Shown here: positions 35,188 through 45,068 of the stretch, piece after piece
How the letters are laid out: every line of letters begins with the position of its first letter
Position numbering within the stretch: position 1 is the first letter of the stretch
Assembly (NCBI RefSeq): GCF_017254865.1
Contig: NZ_JAFKCV010000005.1
Coordinates: forward strand, 186,001 to 250,000
Length of the DNA stretch: 64,000 nt
Direction: 5' to 3'
From: Bowmanella dokdonensis
GTDB taxonomy: Bacteria > Pseudomonadota > Gammaproteobacteria > Enterobacterales > Alteromonadaceae
Notes under the pieces: generated by a model
What the model was told of the DNA's origin: nothing
The model's input: only the letters and a program-made list of their open reading frames with translations
Databases searched by the model: none
Made by a program: the position numbers and the translations under genes

Positions 35188-37034
35188 TCCTCCCCGAACA
35201 GGCTGCGGTCGCGTACTGCGCCTTTGTCGGCGCTGGTAGCCATCATGGCGTAGGCTTTGAGGGCCAGGGACACCTGGCGCTGCCGATCCAGCGGCTTCCA
35301 GGGCTTATCAGAGCTGTTCATGCGCGTGCGGCGTTCACTCAGTTCCTGCTCACTGATCTGCAATTGGATAGTGCGGTTGGGAATATCGATGGCGATAGGA
35401 TCCCCCGGCTGCACCAGGCCGATAGTGCCGCCGGCCGCCGCTTCGGGGGACACATGGCCGATGGACAGGCCAGAGGTACCGCCGGAAAAACGTCCGTCGG
35501 TGATCAGTGCGCAGGCCTTGCCCAGGCCCTTGGATTTCAGGTAAGAGGTGGGGTAGAGCATCTCCTGCATGCCGGGGCCGCCCTTGGGGCCCTCGTAACG
35601 GATGATGACCACATCCCCTTCTTTGACTTCATCGTTGAGAATGCCTGCCACGGCGTCTTCCTGGCTCTCGTAAATGCGTGCTGGCCCGGTGAACTTAAGT
35701 ATGGACTCATCCACTCCGGCGGTTTTGACGATACAGCCGTCCTCGGCCAGGTTACCAAACAGCACCGCCAGGCCCCCTTCTTGACTAAAGGCATGCTGCA
35801 TGTCGCGGATACAACCCTTTTGCCTGTCGGTGTCGGCGCTGGGATAACGGCAGTCCTGGCTGAAGGCGCGGGTGGTGCGGATACCGGCGGGACCGGCCCG
35901 GTAGAACCTCAGGGCATGCTCGTTCTGTGTGTTGACGATATCCCAGTCGGCAATCACCTCGCCGATGGATTTGCCCAACACATGGGGGCTGCCGGGATTG
36001 AGCAGGCCGCCGCGGTTCAGCTCGGCCAGGATGCCCAGCACGCCGCCCGCCCGGTGAACATCTTCCATATGATACTGCTGGGTGGAGGGGGCCACCTTAC
36101 ACAGGTGCGGCACCTTGCGCGACAGCTTGTCGATATCCGCCACGGTAAAGTCCAGCTCGGCTTCCTGCGCCGCCGCCAGCAGGTGCAAAATGGTATTGGT
36201 GGAGCCGCCCATGGCGATATCCAGGGCCATGGCGTTCTCAAAGGCCGCACGTCCGGCGATGGCGCGGGGCAGGGCGGACTCGTCATTGTCCTGGTAGTAG
36301 CGTTTGCACAGCTCCACCACCACCTGGCCGGCCTGTTTGAACAAAGCTTCCCTGTCAGCGTGAGTGGCCAGCATGGAGCCGTTGCCGGGCAACGACAAGC
36401 CCAGGGCCTCGGTCAGGCAGTTCATGGAATTGGCGGTGAACATGCCCGAGCAGGACCCGCAGGTGGGACAGGCGGAACGCTCTATACTGTCGCTGTCGGC
36501 ATCGGAGACCTTGGGATCGGCCGCGGCCACCATGGCGTCCACCAGATCCAGATGGATGATTTGGTCAGACAGCTTGGTCTTGCCGGCTTCCATGGGTCCG
36601 CCTGACACAAACACCACAGGAATATTCAGGCGCAGCGCGGCCATCAGCATACCGGGGGTGATCTTGTCACAGTTGGAAATACAGACCAGGGCATCGGCGC
36701 AATGGGCGTTGACCATATATTCCACCGAATCGGCGATCAGTTCCCGGGACGGCAGGCTGTACAACATGCCGCCGTGGCCCATGGCGATGCCGTCATCCAC
36801 GGCAATGGTATTGAATTCCTTGGCTACCGCCCCGGCCGCCTCAATACTGCGGGCCACCAGCTGGCCCATGTCTTTAAGATGCACATGGCCGGGCACAAAC
36901 TGGGTAAAGGAGTTGGCGACGGCAATAATGGGCTTGCCAAAATCCGCATCCGTCATCCCGGTGGCACGCCACAGGGCCCGGGCCCCGGCCATATTGCGCC
37001 CCTGAGTGGTGGTGGCTGAACGTAATTTTGGCAT
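35184..37034 (-). CDS. ilvD: Dihydroxy-acid dehydratase
   Basis: 616 residues, the full length of E. coli-type IlvD. Converts the dihydroxy acids to 2-oxo acids in valine and isoleucine synthesis. Fe-S cluster cysteines are in [22 protein letters not shown] and the region near [30 protein letters not shown] is the C-terminal family mark. It lies 73 bp after ilvE and overlaps ilvA. Confidence 0.97.
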   Translation of the reverse strand: MPKLRSATTTQGRNMAGARALWRATGMTDADFGKPIIAVANSFTQFVPGHVHLKDMGQLVARSIEAAGAVAKEFNTIAVDDGIAMGHGGMLYSLPSRELIADSVEYMVNAHCADALVCISNCDKITPGMLMAALRLNIPVVFVSGGPMEAGKTKLSDQIIHLDLVDAMVAAADPKVSDADSDSIERSACPTCGSCSGMFTANSMNCLTEALGLSLPGNGSMLATHADREALFKQAGQVVVELCKRYYQDNDESALPRAIAGRAAFENAMALDIAMGGSTNTILHLLAAAQEAELDFTVADIDKLSRKVPHLCKVAPSTQQYHMEDVHRAGGVLGILAELNRGGLLNPGSPHVLGKSIGEVIADWDIVNTQNEHALRFYRAGPAGIRTTRAFSQDCRYPSADTDRQKGCIRDMQHAFSQEGGLAVLFGNLAEDGCIVKTAGVDESILKFTGPARIYESQEDAVAGILNDEVKEGDVVIIRYEGPKGGPGMQEMLYPTSYLKSKGLGKACALITDGRFSGGTSGLSIGHVSPEAAAGGTIGLVQPGDPIAIDIPNRTIQLQISEQELSERRTRMNSSDKPWKPLDRQRQVSLALKAYAMMATSADKGAVRDRSLFGEE

Positions 37035-37107
37035 TGCTGAATCCTTTTATTGCTTGAATCCGGGGCCGGTGGCCCCGTTTGTCTTATAACTGAACACTGA
37101 CAAGGGC

Positions 37108-38037
37108 TTACTCCACAGGTGTCAGCCAGCCCCATTTGTCTTCTGTTTTGCCATTGAACAGGCCGAAGAACATGTCCTGTACTTTCTCGGTGATGGGCCC
37201 CCGGCCGCCGTTACCCACCTTGATGCCGTCGACGGATTTCACCGGAGTGACTTCGGCGGCGGTACCGCACATCAGGATCTCGTCGGCCAGATACAGGGCC
37301 TCGCGGGGGATGTTTTCCTCGCGTACTTGGTAGCCCATCTCCGCCAGCAGGGTAATTACTGTGTCACGGGTGATCCCGGGCAGAATGGCGGCGGTACGTG
37401 GCGGCGTGGAGATAATGCCGTTACGCATGATAAAGAGGTTCTCACCGGCCCCTTCGCTCAGATAGCCGTTGATATCCAGGGCGATACCCTCCTGATAGCC
37501 GTGACGGCGGGCCTCCATGGAAATCAGTTGTGAGGATAAATAGTTGCCGCCGGCCTTGGCGCCGGTGGGCATGGTGTTGGCGGCCAGACGGTTCCAGGAA
37601 GTGATACCGGCGTCGACGCCGCTTTTCAGTCCTTCCTCGCCCAGGTAAGCACCCCACTCAAACGCCGCGATGACCAGTTCGGTCTCCTGGCCGAAAGGCA
37701 CCTGCAGGCCCATGCCGATATCGCCGTAGAAGGCGATGGGGCGGATATAGGCCGACTTGAGCTGGTTCTTCTTAATGATGTCCTTGGTAGCCTGGTTGAT
37801 CGCATCTGCACTGTACGGAATGGTCATGCGGTAGATCTTGGCCGAGTCCAGCAGGCGCTGGGTGTGCTCCTGCATGCGGAAGATACAGGTGCCCTTGTGG
37901 GGCGTATGGTAGGCGCGTACCCCTTCAAATACCGACGAACCATAGTGGATGGCATGGGTCATCACATGCACTGTGGCCTCTTTCCAGGGCATGATATTGC
38001 CGTTGAACCAGATAAATTCCGCTTGTTTCTTAGCCAT
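37108..38037 (-). CDS. ilvE: Branched-chain amino acid aminotransferase
   Basis: Start at ATG 38037 (MAKKQAEFIWFNG), giving 309 residues as in E. coli IlvE; a longer frame to 38142 overlaps ilvM and is rejected. PLP Lys in TGAKAGGNYLSSQ; other class IV marks are HAIHYGSSVFEGVRAY, EGAGENLFI and GTAAEVTPV. It makes isoleucine, valine and leucine from the 2-oxo acids. The ribosome site lies within the 13-bp gap after ilvM. Confidence 0.97.
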   Translation of the reverse strand: MAKKQAEFIWFNGNIMPWKEATVHVMTHAIHYGSSVFEGVRAYHTPHKGTCIFRMQEHTQRLLDSAKIYRMTIPYSADAINQATKDIIKKNQLKSAYIRPIAFYGDIGMGLQVPFGQETELVIAAFEWGAYLGEEGLKSGVDAGITSWNRLAANTMPTGAKAGGNYLSSQLISMEARRHGYQEGIALDINGYLSEGAGENLFIMRNGIISTPPRTAAILPGITRDTVITLLAEMGYQVREENIPREALYLADEILMCGTAAEVTPVKSVDGIKVGNGGRGPITEKVQDMFFGLFNGKTEDKWGWLTPVE

Positions 38038-38050
38038 GGTGTATTCCTGT

Positions 38051-38335
38051 TTATGCCGTTTTCGGCAGTGTCTGGGCGGCGAGAGATCGCCGTCCCAAGG
38101 TTGAATTTTGCTGAGCCTGACACTCAAGAGAAGCCAGATCATACAATTTATGCAGTTGGGTCGTCAGTATGTTAATAGGCTGTTTCCCGTAAACCTGCAT
38201 GGAAACCTTCAACTGGCTGGCGGTGGGTTGCATGTTTAACTGGTTGATACGAAAGCCGCGATAGCGGGTGGTTTGCAGCACCCGCTCCAAAACCGCGGGC
38301 TGATCGGCTAACAGCAAATCGATTTGATAATTCAT
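38051..38335 (-). CDS. ilvM: Acetolactate synthase II small (regulatory) subunit
   Basis: Start at ATG 38335 ([20 protein letters not shown]), 94 residues with one ACT domain, as in IlvM. It pairs with IlvG. Its start codon overlaps the ilvG stop by 4 bp. IlvM gives stability and valine insensitivity to the enzyme in E. coli. The C-terminal 20 residues ([14 protein letters not shown]) are an extension not seen in E. coli. Confidence 0.93.
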   Translation of the reverse strand: MNYQIDLLLADQPAVLERVLQTTRYRGFRINQLNMQPTASQLKVSMQVYGKQPINILTTQLHKLYDLASLECQAQQNSTLGRRSLAAQTLPKTA

Positions 38336-39987
38336 CTGGGTTGCTCCCACATTTGATGGTTGGCGGTATTGGGCGGCACGATGGGCCACACATTGTCTTT
38401 GTGATCCAGTCGCACATGCAGCAGGTATGGTCCCGGGTGGGACAGCATACGCTTAAGGGCCGGGATCACCTGTTCGGCTGACTGGATCTGTTCGGCTTCG
38501 ATATCGAACGCCTGAGCCAGGCGGCTGAATTCGGGGTTGTCGGACAGGTCGGTTTCGCTGTAACGCTGCTCGTGGAACAGCTCCTGCCACTGCTTAACCA
38601 TGCCCAGGCGCTGGTTATCCAGGATCAGTATTTTTACCGGCATCTGGTAGCGGCGCAGGGTGCCCAGTTCCTGCACATTCATCATAAAGGAGCCGTCACC
38701 GCAAACGGCCACCACCTGCTTGTTCGGGTTGGCCACCTGGGCGCCGATGGCCGCCGGCAGGCCAAAGCCCATGGTGCCCAGCCCGCCGCTGCTGAGATGG
38801 CAGGTGGGATGGGAAAACAGCATATGCTGGGCCACCCACATCTGATGCTGTCCCACATCGCAGGTGACAATGGCGTCTGTCTCAGCCAGGTCACTCAGGC
38901 TACGCAACAGTGACGGAGCATGGATTTGGCCGTCTCCGCTATGGGATGAGTAAGTCAGGGCTTTTTCTGCTTTGAGTGTGGCCATCCTTTCCAGCCATTC
39001 CGTCTTGTCCTGGGGACAGGTCAGTTGCGGGAGTATCTGTTTCAAATCACCCAGCAGACTGACATCGGCCTGACGGCGTTTATGAATCTCGGCAGGGTCG
39101 ATATCCAGATGTAGCAGTTTGGCATGGGGGGCGAATTCGTCCAGCTTGCCGGTGACCCTGTCATCCAGCCGGGCGCCGATGGCGATCAGCAGATCGCAAC
39201 CCTGCACCGCCAGGTTGGCGGCGGCCAGTCCGTGCATACCCAGCATCCCCAGATAGCCTGGATGATCGGTATCCGCACTGCCCAGGCCTTTGAGGGTGCA
39301 GACAGCGGGCAGGTTGTTACGGGCGATAAAATGGCGCAGCTCCTGTACTGCGTCGGCCATGCCGACTCCGCCACCCACATACACCACCGGCCGCTGGCTG
39401 TTGTCCAACAACTGGTTGGCGGCCTCGATGGTCTGTTCATCGGGCTGGGGCAGGGTCAGGGCCCCCTGGTCTTCAGGCTCGAACTCCGGCACCTCCATCA
39501 GCAGTATATCCTTGGGGATATCCACCAGCACCGGACCGGGGCGGCCTTCACTGGCAATCCGGAAGGCGTGCTGCAGACTGGGCACCAGATCTTCCGGACT
39601 CATCACCTGCATGCTGTGCTTGCAGATACTTAAGGAAAGACCCAGTACGTCCACTTCCTGGAAGGCATCGGTACCCATGGCGGCGCGGGCCACCTGCCCC
39701 GTGATCACCACCAGCGGCACCGAGTCCAGCTTGGCATCGGCCAGGCTGGTGATCAGGTTGGTGGCCCCCGGTCCGGATGTAGCAATGCAGACGCCCACCT
39801 GGTTGGTGGAGCGGGCATAACCGATGGCGGCAAAGGCGGCACCCTGCTCGTGGCGACAAAGATAATGACGGACCGGGGAGTCGAGCAGGGCATCGTACAG
39901 GGGCATGATGGCGCCGCCGGGATAACCAAATACCCGGTCGATGCCCTGTGCTGTCAGATACTGCAAGGTGGCTTGTGCGCCTTTCAT
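38332..39987 (-). CDS. ilvG: Acetolactate synthase II large subunit
   Basis: Start at ATG 39987 ([15 protein letters not shown]), 551 residues, near E. coli IlvG (548); an ATG 12 bp earlier is also in frame. Thiamine-diphosphate enzyme: [16 protein letters not shown], catalytic Glu in [17 protein letters not shown], and the ThDP motif [21 protein letters not shown] with NNQRL-like DNQRLG. It condenses pyruvate with pyruvate or oxobutanoate. The reading frame is intact, unlike the frameshifted E. coli K-12 copy. First structural gene of the operon. Confidence 0.97.
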   Translation of the reverse strand: MKGAQATLQYLTAQGIDRVFGYPGGAIMPLYDALLDSPVRHYLCRHEQGAAFAAIGYARSTNQVGVCIATSGPGATNLITSLADAKLDSVPLVVITGQVARAAMGTDAFQEVDVLGLSLSICKHSMQVMSPEDLVPSLQHAFRIASEGRPGPVLVDIPKDILLMEVPEFEPEDQGALTLPQPDEQTIEAANQLLDNSQRPVVYVGGGVGMADAVQELRHFIARNNLPAVCTLKGLGSADTDHPGYLGMLGMHGLAAANLAVQGCDLLIAIGARLDDRVTGKLDEFAPHAKLLHLDIDPAEIHKRRQADVSLLGDLKQILPQLTCPQDKTEWLERMATLKAEKALTYSSHSGDGQIHAPSLLRSLSDLAETDAIVTCDVGQHQMWVAQHMLFSHPTCHLSSGGLGTMGFGLPAAIGAQVANPNKQVVAVCGDGSFMMNVQELGTLRRYQMPVKILILDNQRLGMVKQWQELFHEQRYSETDLSDNPEFSRLAQAFDIEAEQIQSAEQVIPALKRMLSHPGPYLLHVRLDHKDNVWPIVPPNTANHQMWEQPR

Positions 39988-40070
39988 TGTTGCTCTCACT
40001 CTTCAGTTATTCGTCCATCTCGCCGGTGAATGCTCCCTGCCACACCGCATACCGTCCTTTCCATGGACAT

Positions 40071-40105
40071 AAAAAAACCCCCCGGGCTTTCGCGCGGGGG
40101 GTTTT
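40071..40105 (-). terminator. ilv operon attenuator (rho-independent)
   Basis: On the minus strand AACCCCCCG pairs with CGGGGGGTT around a GCGAAAGCCC-like loop, followed by seven T (A-run at 40071-40077). It lies after the leader peptide and 84 bp before the ilvG start, exactly where attenuation of ilvGMEDA occurs. Confidence 0.85.
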
Positions 40106-40122
40106 GTGAAACTGGACTTAAT

Positions 40123-40209
40123 TCAGACCAAACGCTTCCCCCGCGGAGATGGAATAATCACCACGACTAGTACGACGACTGTAAGAAGAAGGTTGGTAAA
40201 CAGGTTCAT
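40123..40209 (-). CDS. ilvL: ilvGMEDA leader peptide
   Basis: A 28-codon frame on the minus strand, ATG 40209 to TGA 40123, reads MNLFTNLLLTVVVLVVVIIP followed by SPRGKRLV. Of 28 residues, 6 are Leu, 7 Val and 2 Ile, clustered as LLLTVVVLVVVII. E. coli IlvL also has runs of Leu, Val and Ile ending in IIPP. Ribosome stalling at these codons when charged tRNAs are scarce would prevent the downstream attenuator from forming. A good ribosome site is not evident; the nearest purine run is too far upstream, a weak point in the call. Confidence 0.82.
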   Translation of the reverse strand: MNLFTNLLLTVVVLVVVIIPSPRGKRLV

Positions 40210-40427
40210 AGTAAAAAAGGCTAATTGCCCTAATTTGTCCAAAATACGTCACTGCTTTTAGAAATAGCATGACGCGAGAAAGCGAATCAAGAAATAATTT
40301 CCTGTTTTTTGAATTTTGGCGAAATTTGCCTCCCTTGAAAGACAAATCTGCCGGGTCAGTCCGCTCCGGGCTTGTTATTTACGGCCCTGCATTTAGAGTA
40401 AACAGCATTAAGTTGTGGGAGAAATAC

Positions 40428-41042
40428 ATGGGCCAGTGGCTGCATTGGATTGACCTGCTTGGGGTGGCGGTATTTGCCGTATCCGGCACACTGATGGCCT
40501 ATCGCAAGCATATGGATGGCTTCGGGGTGGTGGTGCTGGCTTCGGTGACCGCCATCGGTGGTGGAACCCTGCGCGATATGATTCTGGATCTGCCCGTGTT
40601 CTGGGTGCAGGAGCCGGATTTTCTGTATGCCATTATGGCGGCGGCGGCCCTGACCATTTTCTGGTTGCGCTTTACTCATAAGTTTCCTTATCAGTCGCTG
40701 TTGGTGGCCGATGCCTTCGGTCTGGCCTTTTTCAATGTGATGGGCCTGCAAAAAGCCCTGAACTATGGCGCCACCCCTTTTATTGCCATTGTCATGGGGA
40801 CCATGACCGGCGTGTTCGGCGGCCTGATCCGGGATGTGATCTGCAGGGAAATCCCCCTGGTGCTCAAAGGCGAACTCTATGCCACCACCTGTATTTTCGG
40901 CGGTGTGCTCTATGTGCTGGCACAGACAATGGGCTTGTCCATTTCCTGGGCCATGCTGATCGGTATGCTGGCGACCTTGTCGCTGCGTCTGGCGGCTATC
41001 CGCTGGCATTGGCAACTGCCTGTCTTTCAGGGCAGCCATTAA
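40428..41042 (+). CDS. yicG: TRIC-type (UPF0126) cation channel family protein
   Basis: Start at ATG 40428 with GTGGGAG upstream, 204 residues; a longer frame from 40269 lies over the ilv leader region. Seven membrane segments in two inverted repeats, each ending in a Gly-rich motif: TAIGGGTLRDMIL and GVFGGLIRDVICREIP. These are the marks of bacterial TRIC cation channels (YicG/YadS type). It diverges from the ilvL-ilvGMEDA promoter, so the 218-bp gap carries both promoters. Symbol by similarity. Confidence 0.87.
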   Translation: MGQWLHWIDLLGVAVFAVSGTLMAYRKHMDGFGVVVLASVTAIGGGTLRDMILDLPVFWVQEPDFLYAIMAAAALTIFWLRFTHKFPYQSLLVADAFGLAFFNVMGLQKALNYGATPFIAIVMGTMTGVFGGLIRDVICREIPLVLKGELYATTCIFGGVLYVLAQTMGLSISWAMLIGMLATLSLRLAAIRWHWQLPVFQGSH

Positions 41043-41239
41043 GACACAGTTGGCAGGCCGCTTCGAGTAAATCACGGTATCCCTCAAACGCTGTCGTAGC
41101 TGGAAATACAGAAGGGCCAGATCTTTGCAGATTGCTTCTCTGTGTCTCTGTGACAATCACCAGTTCTGTGCTGATTACCTGAATAGCATTTCAGGGTATT
41201 TTGGCTAGGCTTTAGCGAGACAAAAGAAGGGATGCCCGT

Positions 41240-42754
41240 ATGTCGCTTGCCATTGTCCACACCCGCGCCAGTGTCGGCATTGAGGCACCGCTTATCCGTG
41301 TCGAGGTGCATCTGGCCAATGGCCTGCCGGCATTCAATATTGTCGGCCTGCCAGAGGCTTCGGTGCGGGAGTCCAGGGACAGGGTGCGCAGCGCCCTGAT
41401 CAATTCAGGCTTCGAGTTCCCCGCCCGGCGGATTACTGTCAACCTGGCACCCGCCGATTTGCCCAAGGAAGGGGGCCGCTTCGATCTACCCATAGCAGTA
41501 GGCATTATTGCCGCGCTCGGGCAGATCCCCCCCGACAGACTGGATCAGTATGAACTGACAGGCGAACTGGCCCTGTCCGGGGAACTCAGAGCCATCACCG
41601 GGGCGCTACCTTTTGCCTACGCAGGGCAATTGGCCGGTAAAAAACTGATTCTACCCGCCGACAACGGCCAGGAAGCCGGCCTTATCCAAAACGCTGAAAT
41701 CTATCCGGCCAGACAATTGCTGGAGGTGTATCACCATCTTTGTGGCCAGCAGCCACTGGATTTGATGCAGGTCCAGGTCCCCGGGGCGTCCTGCGTTCAG
41801 GAGCCGGACCTGCATGACATAGTGGGCCAGGCAACGGCAAAGCGGGCATTGGAGATCGCCGCTGCCGGGGCACACAACATCCTGTTTACGGGCCCGCCGG
41901 GTACCGGCAAGACTATGCTGGCTAATCGCCTGACTGGCATCCTGCCACTGATGTCAGAGGCCGAAGCCCTGGAGACTGCCGCCATCCATTCCATTACCGG
42001 CAAGCCCGTCGACCTTGAACACTGGCGTCAACGGCCTTTCAGGCATCCTCACCATACCAGCTCGGCGGTGGCGCTGGTGGGGGGCGGTAGTATTCCCAGA
42101 CCCGGCGAAATCTCCCTGGCCCACAACGGTGTGCTGTTTCTCGACGAACTACCCGAGTTTGATCGCAAGGTATTGGACGTACTGCGGGAACCTATGGAGT
42201 CCGGCCAGGTGTGTATCTCCCGGGCAGCCCGTCAGGCGCAGTTTCCGGCCAGGTTTCAACTGGTGGCGGCCATGAATCCCAGTCCCACCGGCAGTAAGGA
42301 CGATAAACGCAGCAGCCCGGATCAGATACTGCGTTACCTCAACCGGCTTTCCGGGCCATTTCTGGATCGTATCGATCTGCAGGTGGATGTGCCCAGACTG
42401 CCCAAAGGCACCCTGCACCAGGCCGAGCAGCAACGGGGCGAAACCAGCCGGCAGGTGAAAAAGCGGGTGGTGGCGGCCAGGGAACAGCAACTGCAGCGCA
42501 GCGGTAAGCCCAACAGCCATCTGTCGCCAGGGGAGATCGATCAGGTTTGCCCTTTGCAGGCAACAGACAGGGCGTTTTTACAACAGGCTTGCGACAAACT
42601 CGGCCTGTCTGTCCGCAGCTATCACCGCATTCTCAAAGTATCCCGTACCATTGCCGACTTGCAGCAGGAAAAGCAGATAAATCAGACACATCTGGCCGAG
42701 GCTATGCAATACCGCGCCTTTGACCGCATGCTGGCCAGTCTGCTCAGCCAGTAG
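41240..42754 (+). CDS. yifB: YifB/ComM Mg-chelatase-like AAA+ ATPase
   Basis: 504 residues: N-terminal Lon-protease-like domain (about 1-170: RASVGIEAPLIRVEVHLANGLP in pieces, GLPEASVRESRDRVRSAL). The Walker A is GPPGTGKTMLANRL, the sensor and DEAD-like part is NGVLFLDELPEF, and the chelatase-type HHTSSAVALVGGG follows, with a C-terminal helical domain. The Haemophilus and Vibrio homologue ComM promotes branch migration during natural transformation. yifB beside the ilv operon is also the order in E. coli. Confidence 0.95.
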   Translation: MSLAIVHTRASVGIEAPLIRVEVHLANGLPAFNIVGLPEASVRESRDRVRSALINSGFEFPARRITVNLAPADLPKEGGRFDLPIAVGIIAALGQIPPDRLDQYELTGELALSGELRAITGALPFAYAGQLAGKKLILPADNGQEAGLIQNAEIYPARQLLEVYHHLCGQQPLDLMQVQVPGASCVQEPDLHDIVGQATAKRALEIAAAGAHNILFTGPPGTGKTMLANRLTGILPLMSEAEALETAAIHSITGKPVDLEHWRQRPFRHPHHTSSAVALVGGGSIPRPGEISLAHNGVLFLDELPEFDRKVLDVLREPMESGQVCISRAARQAQFPARFQLVAAMNPSPTGSKDDKRSSPDQILRYLNRLSGPFLDRIDLQVDVPRLPKGTLHQAEQQRGETSRQVKKRVVAAREQQLQRSGKPNSHLSPGEIDQVCPLQATDRAFLQQACDKLGLSVRSYHRILKVSRTIADLQQEKQINQTHLAEAMQYRAFDRMLASLLSQ

Positions 42755-42965
42755 ACAGGTGGCTGGCTGGCGATCCGAAGAGTTTTATTTAATAACCAAT
42801 AACCGCCGGTGATACTTGCGCTTTACTTGACAACTCAATAGCATAGGGCCTTGTTGCGGCATTTTTGCATGCGTTGAATGTCGTTGTATTGATAAGAATA
42901 ACGCCGTTTAAAAACCATAAAAACAATAGCAGTTTGCCGGCTGGCGACCCGTTTGGAATGGAATA

Positions 42966-44852
42966 ATGAAGCGAATAGCACACCTTGCTCTGGCGATAGC
43001 CCTGATACATTCGACGGGCAGTATCGCAGCGGAAAACAAGTCCGTTGAGGAAATCCAACAGCAGATTCAGACCAACCAAAGCGAATACGACAGCTACCAC
43101 AGAACGCTGGAAAGCGAGATTGCCCTGGCAGCTCAGTTGGAACGTGAATTGTCTGCGCTGAGAGCGCGAAATAAAGAACTGGAACATACCCGTCAGGTAC
43201 GCCTGAACGAGATGAATGTCCAGTATGAGCGCACTATCGAAGATCCCAGTCTGGATATCAATCAGGCCCGTGAAGCATACTTGTCCGCCATGCGCGCGCA
43301 CAAGGAAAACAAGGACGCTATCACCGCCAAGTACAATGAATGGCAGTCCAAGCTGCAGGATGTGGAACAGTTGCGCCTGTCCAAGCACAGCTTGCTGAAC
43401 AAGATTGAAAGCCTCAAGGAACAGCTTAACAACGCCCGCGTTGATCGTTTGTTTAATGAGTTCAACCGCCAGGATCAGCTAACGGTCAATCATGAGATCA
43501 CCTGTGATCGCAACGAAACCATCGGCAAATGTACCGAGCGCGGCAAGTTCCTGGCCAAACAGAAAGCGTCCAAGCGCTTCCTGGATCAGCTGTATGACGG
43601 CCTGACTGAAGCGGCCGCTGCCAAACAGCATCGTCCCTACTCGGAGGCCTATGTGATGATTCAGCGCTCCGATGTGACCCGTGATGGTTTCAGCGGCGCT
43701 GGCAACTACGCAGTACAGATGAACGTGGAGTTGAAGGGCAACCTCAAGCGTACCGAAGCCTGCCAGTTGCTCGGCCTGGACAAGCGTTACTGTGTGGCAG
43801 AGAGGACACTGCCAGAAGTGGCCAAAGTGATTACCGTGCCGGTGCAGAGCGACGGTTCCGCGCCGGTGGACGAGTCGGTTATGTATGAGCTGACGGTGCG
43901 TTCCAATGTGTATGACGATGAAGTCTTTATCGATGGCGTCAGCTACGGCTCCACCAAGCTGCAGATCATGTTGCCGGCAGGCCCTCATGAGCTGGAGGTG
44001 GTCAAGCGCGGCTATGAAACCTTCCGTCAGACCTTGCAATTGAAGGAAAGCACTACCCTCAAGGTGGATATGAAGCGCGCCCAGTTCGCCTTCAACAAGG
44101 GCGAGAAAGTGCAGGACATCCTGTACGGCGACGTCCCCGGTCCGCAACTGGTAGTGGTGCCTGCGGGCTCTTTCCGGATGGGCGATATTAACGGCACGGG
44201 CCTGGAAAATGAGCGTCCGGTCCAGACCCAGACCCTGAACAACTCTTTCGGCATCGGCGAGTTCGAAATCACCGTGGCCGATTTCAGACGCTTCGTCGAA
44301 GAAACCAGCTATGTGACCGAAGCCGAAAAAGACCGCGGTTGTGCCTTCTACGAGCAGGGCGAGCCGGTCTGGCAGGACCAGCTTAACTGGCGTACCCCTG
44401 GCTATGCGGTAACAGACAGCCATCCGGTGACCTGTATCAGCCAGCGCGACGCCCTGGCCTATGTGAACTGGTTGTCCGAAGCCAGCGGCAACAAATATCG
44501 CCTGCCCACCGAGATAGAGTGGGAATATGCCGCCCGCGCCAATACCGAAACCGATTTCTGGTGGGGCGAGAGCGTGGGTACCGGCAACGCCAACTGCGGC
44601 TGGTGTGGCAGCCAGTGGAGCAACATCAGCCCGGCGCCGGTGGCCTCTTTTGACCGCAACAGCTTCGGCCTGTTCGATACCGTGGGCAACGTCTGGGAGT
44701 GGACTGTGTCCAGCTCTTCACAGGACGGCGCAGTGGTGCGGGGCGGCGCCTGGAACTTTGCCCCGCGCCTGGCCAGGGTGTCCACCCGCATGGAGCTGGA
44801 TCCCAACTTCCGCGCCAACTACATTGGCCTGCGGGTAGTCAGGGAAAGGTAA
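42966..44852 (+). CDS. Exported coiled-coil / PEGA / FGE-sulfatase domain protein
   Basis: 628 residues. Signal peptide 1-22 (ALIHSTGSIAAE), then a coiled coil (about 27-160), a middle domain with Cys (ITCDRNETIGKCTERG), and a PEGA domain (about 308-375: VFIDGVSYGSTKLQIMLPAGPHELEV in pieces). The C-terminal FGE/SUMF1-like domain (about 395-628: VVPAGSFRMGD, YRLPTEIEWEYAAR, GNVWEWTVSS, VVRGGAWNF) completes it. These domains can act as binding or maturation modules; sulfatase-activating activity is not assured. Transcribed alone, ending at the terminator 44869-44894. Similar proteins occur in Alteromonadales and Vibrio (from memory). Confidence 0.85.
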   Translation: MKRIAHLALAIALIHSTGSIAAENKSVEEIQQQIQTNQSEYDSYHRTLESEIALAAQLERELSALRARNKELEHTRQVRLNEMNVQYERTIEDPSLDINQAREAYLSAMRAHKENKDAITAKYNEWQSKLQDVEQLRLSKHSLLNKIESLKEQLNNARVDRLFNEFNRQDQLTVNHEITCDRNETIGKCTERGKFLAKQKASKRFLDQLYDGLTEAAAAKQHRPYSEAYVMIQRSDVTRDGFSGAGNYAVQMNVELKGNLKRTEACQLLGLDKRYCVAERTLPEVAKVITVPVQSDGSAPVDESVMYELTVRSNVYDDEVFIDGVSYGSTKLQIMLPAGPHELEVVKRGYETFRQTLQLKESTTLKVDMKRAQFAFNKGEKVQDILYGDVPGPQLVVVPAGSFRMGDINGTGLENERPVQTQTLNNSFGIGEFEITVADFRRFVEETSYVTEAEKDRGCAFYEQGEPVWQDQLNWRTPGYAVTDSHPVTCISQRDALAYVNWLSEASGNKYRLPTEIEWEYAARANTETDFWWGESVGTGNANCGWCGSQWSNISPAPVASFDRNSFGLFDTVGNVWEWTVSSSSQDGAVVRGGAWNFAPRLARVSTRMELDPNFRANYIGLRVVRER

Positions 44853-44868
44853 GCTCACAGGTGTCAGA

Positions 44869-44894
44869 AAAAACCGGCCTGAGCCGGTTTTTTT
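44869..44894 (+). terminator. Rho-independent terminator after the PEGA/FGE gene
   Basis: AAAACCGGC, loop CTGA, GCCGGTTTT followed by more T. It lies 17 bp beyond the stop codon. Confidence 0.8.
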
Positions 44895-45068
44895 ATGTCC
44901 ATGGATGGACAGGCCGAGAACTGCTCCTGCGTTTTCGGCACTTCCGCCATCCGTGGCGGTCGTATTCCGGTGTTGTAGGGAACTCTCACCGGCTATGTCC
45001 ATGGAGGGCCGGGCAGACGTGACGTGTGACGAGTAACGGGTGACAGGGGTCGGTCACCGGCGGCTACC

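Noticed and set aside
35364-36605. Plus-strand 413-codon frame opposite ilvD
   Set aside because: ilvD is complete and diagnostic on the minus strand. The plus frame has only Gly/His-rich low-information sequence.
40118-40345. 75-codon minus-strand frame across the ilv leader region
   Set aside because: It reads through the leader in another phase and is rich in Ser, Arg and Tyr without any motif. The 28-codon leader with runs of Leu, Val and Ile in the correct phase explains the sequence better.
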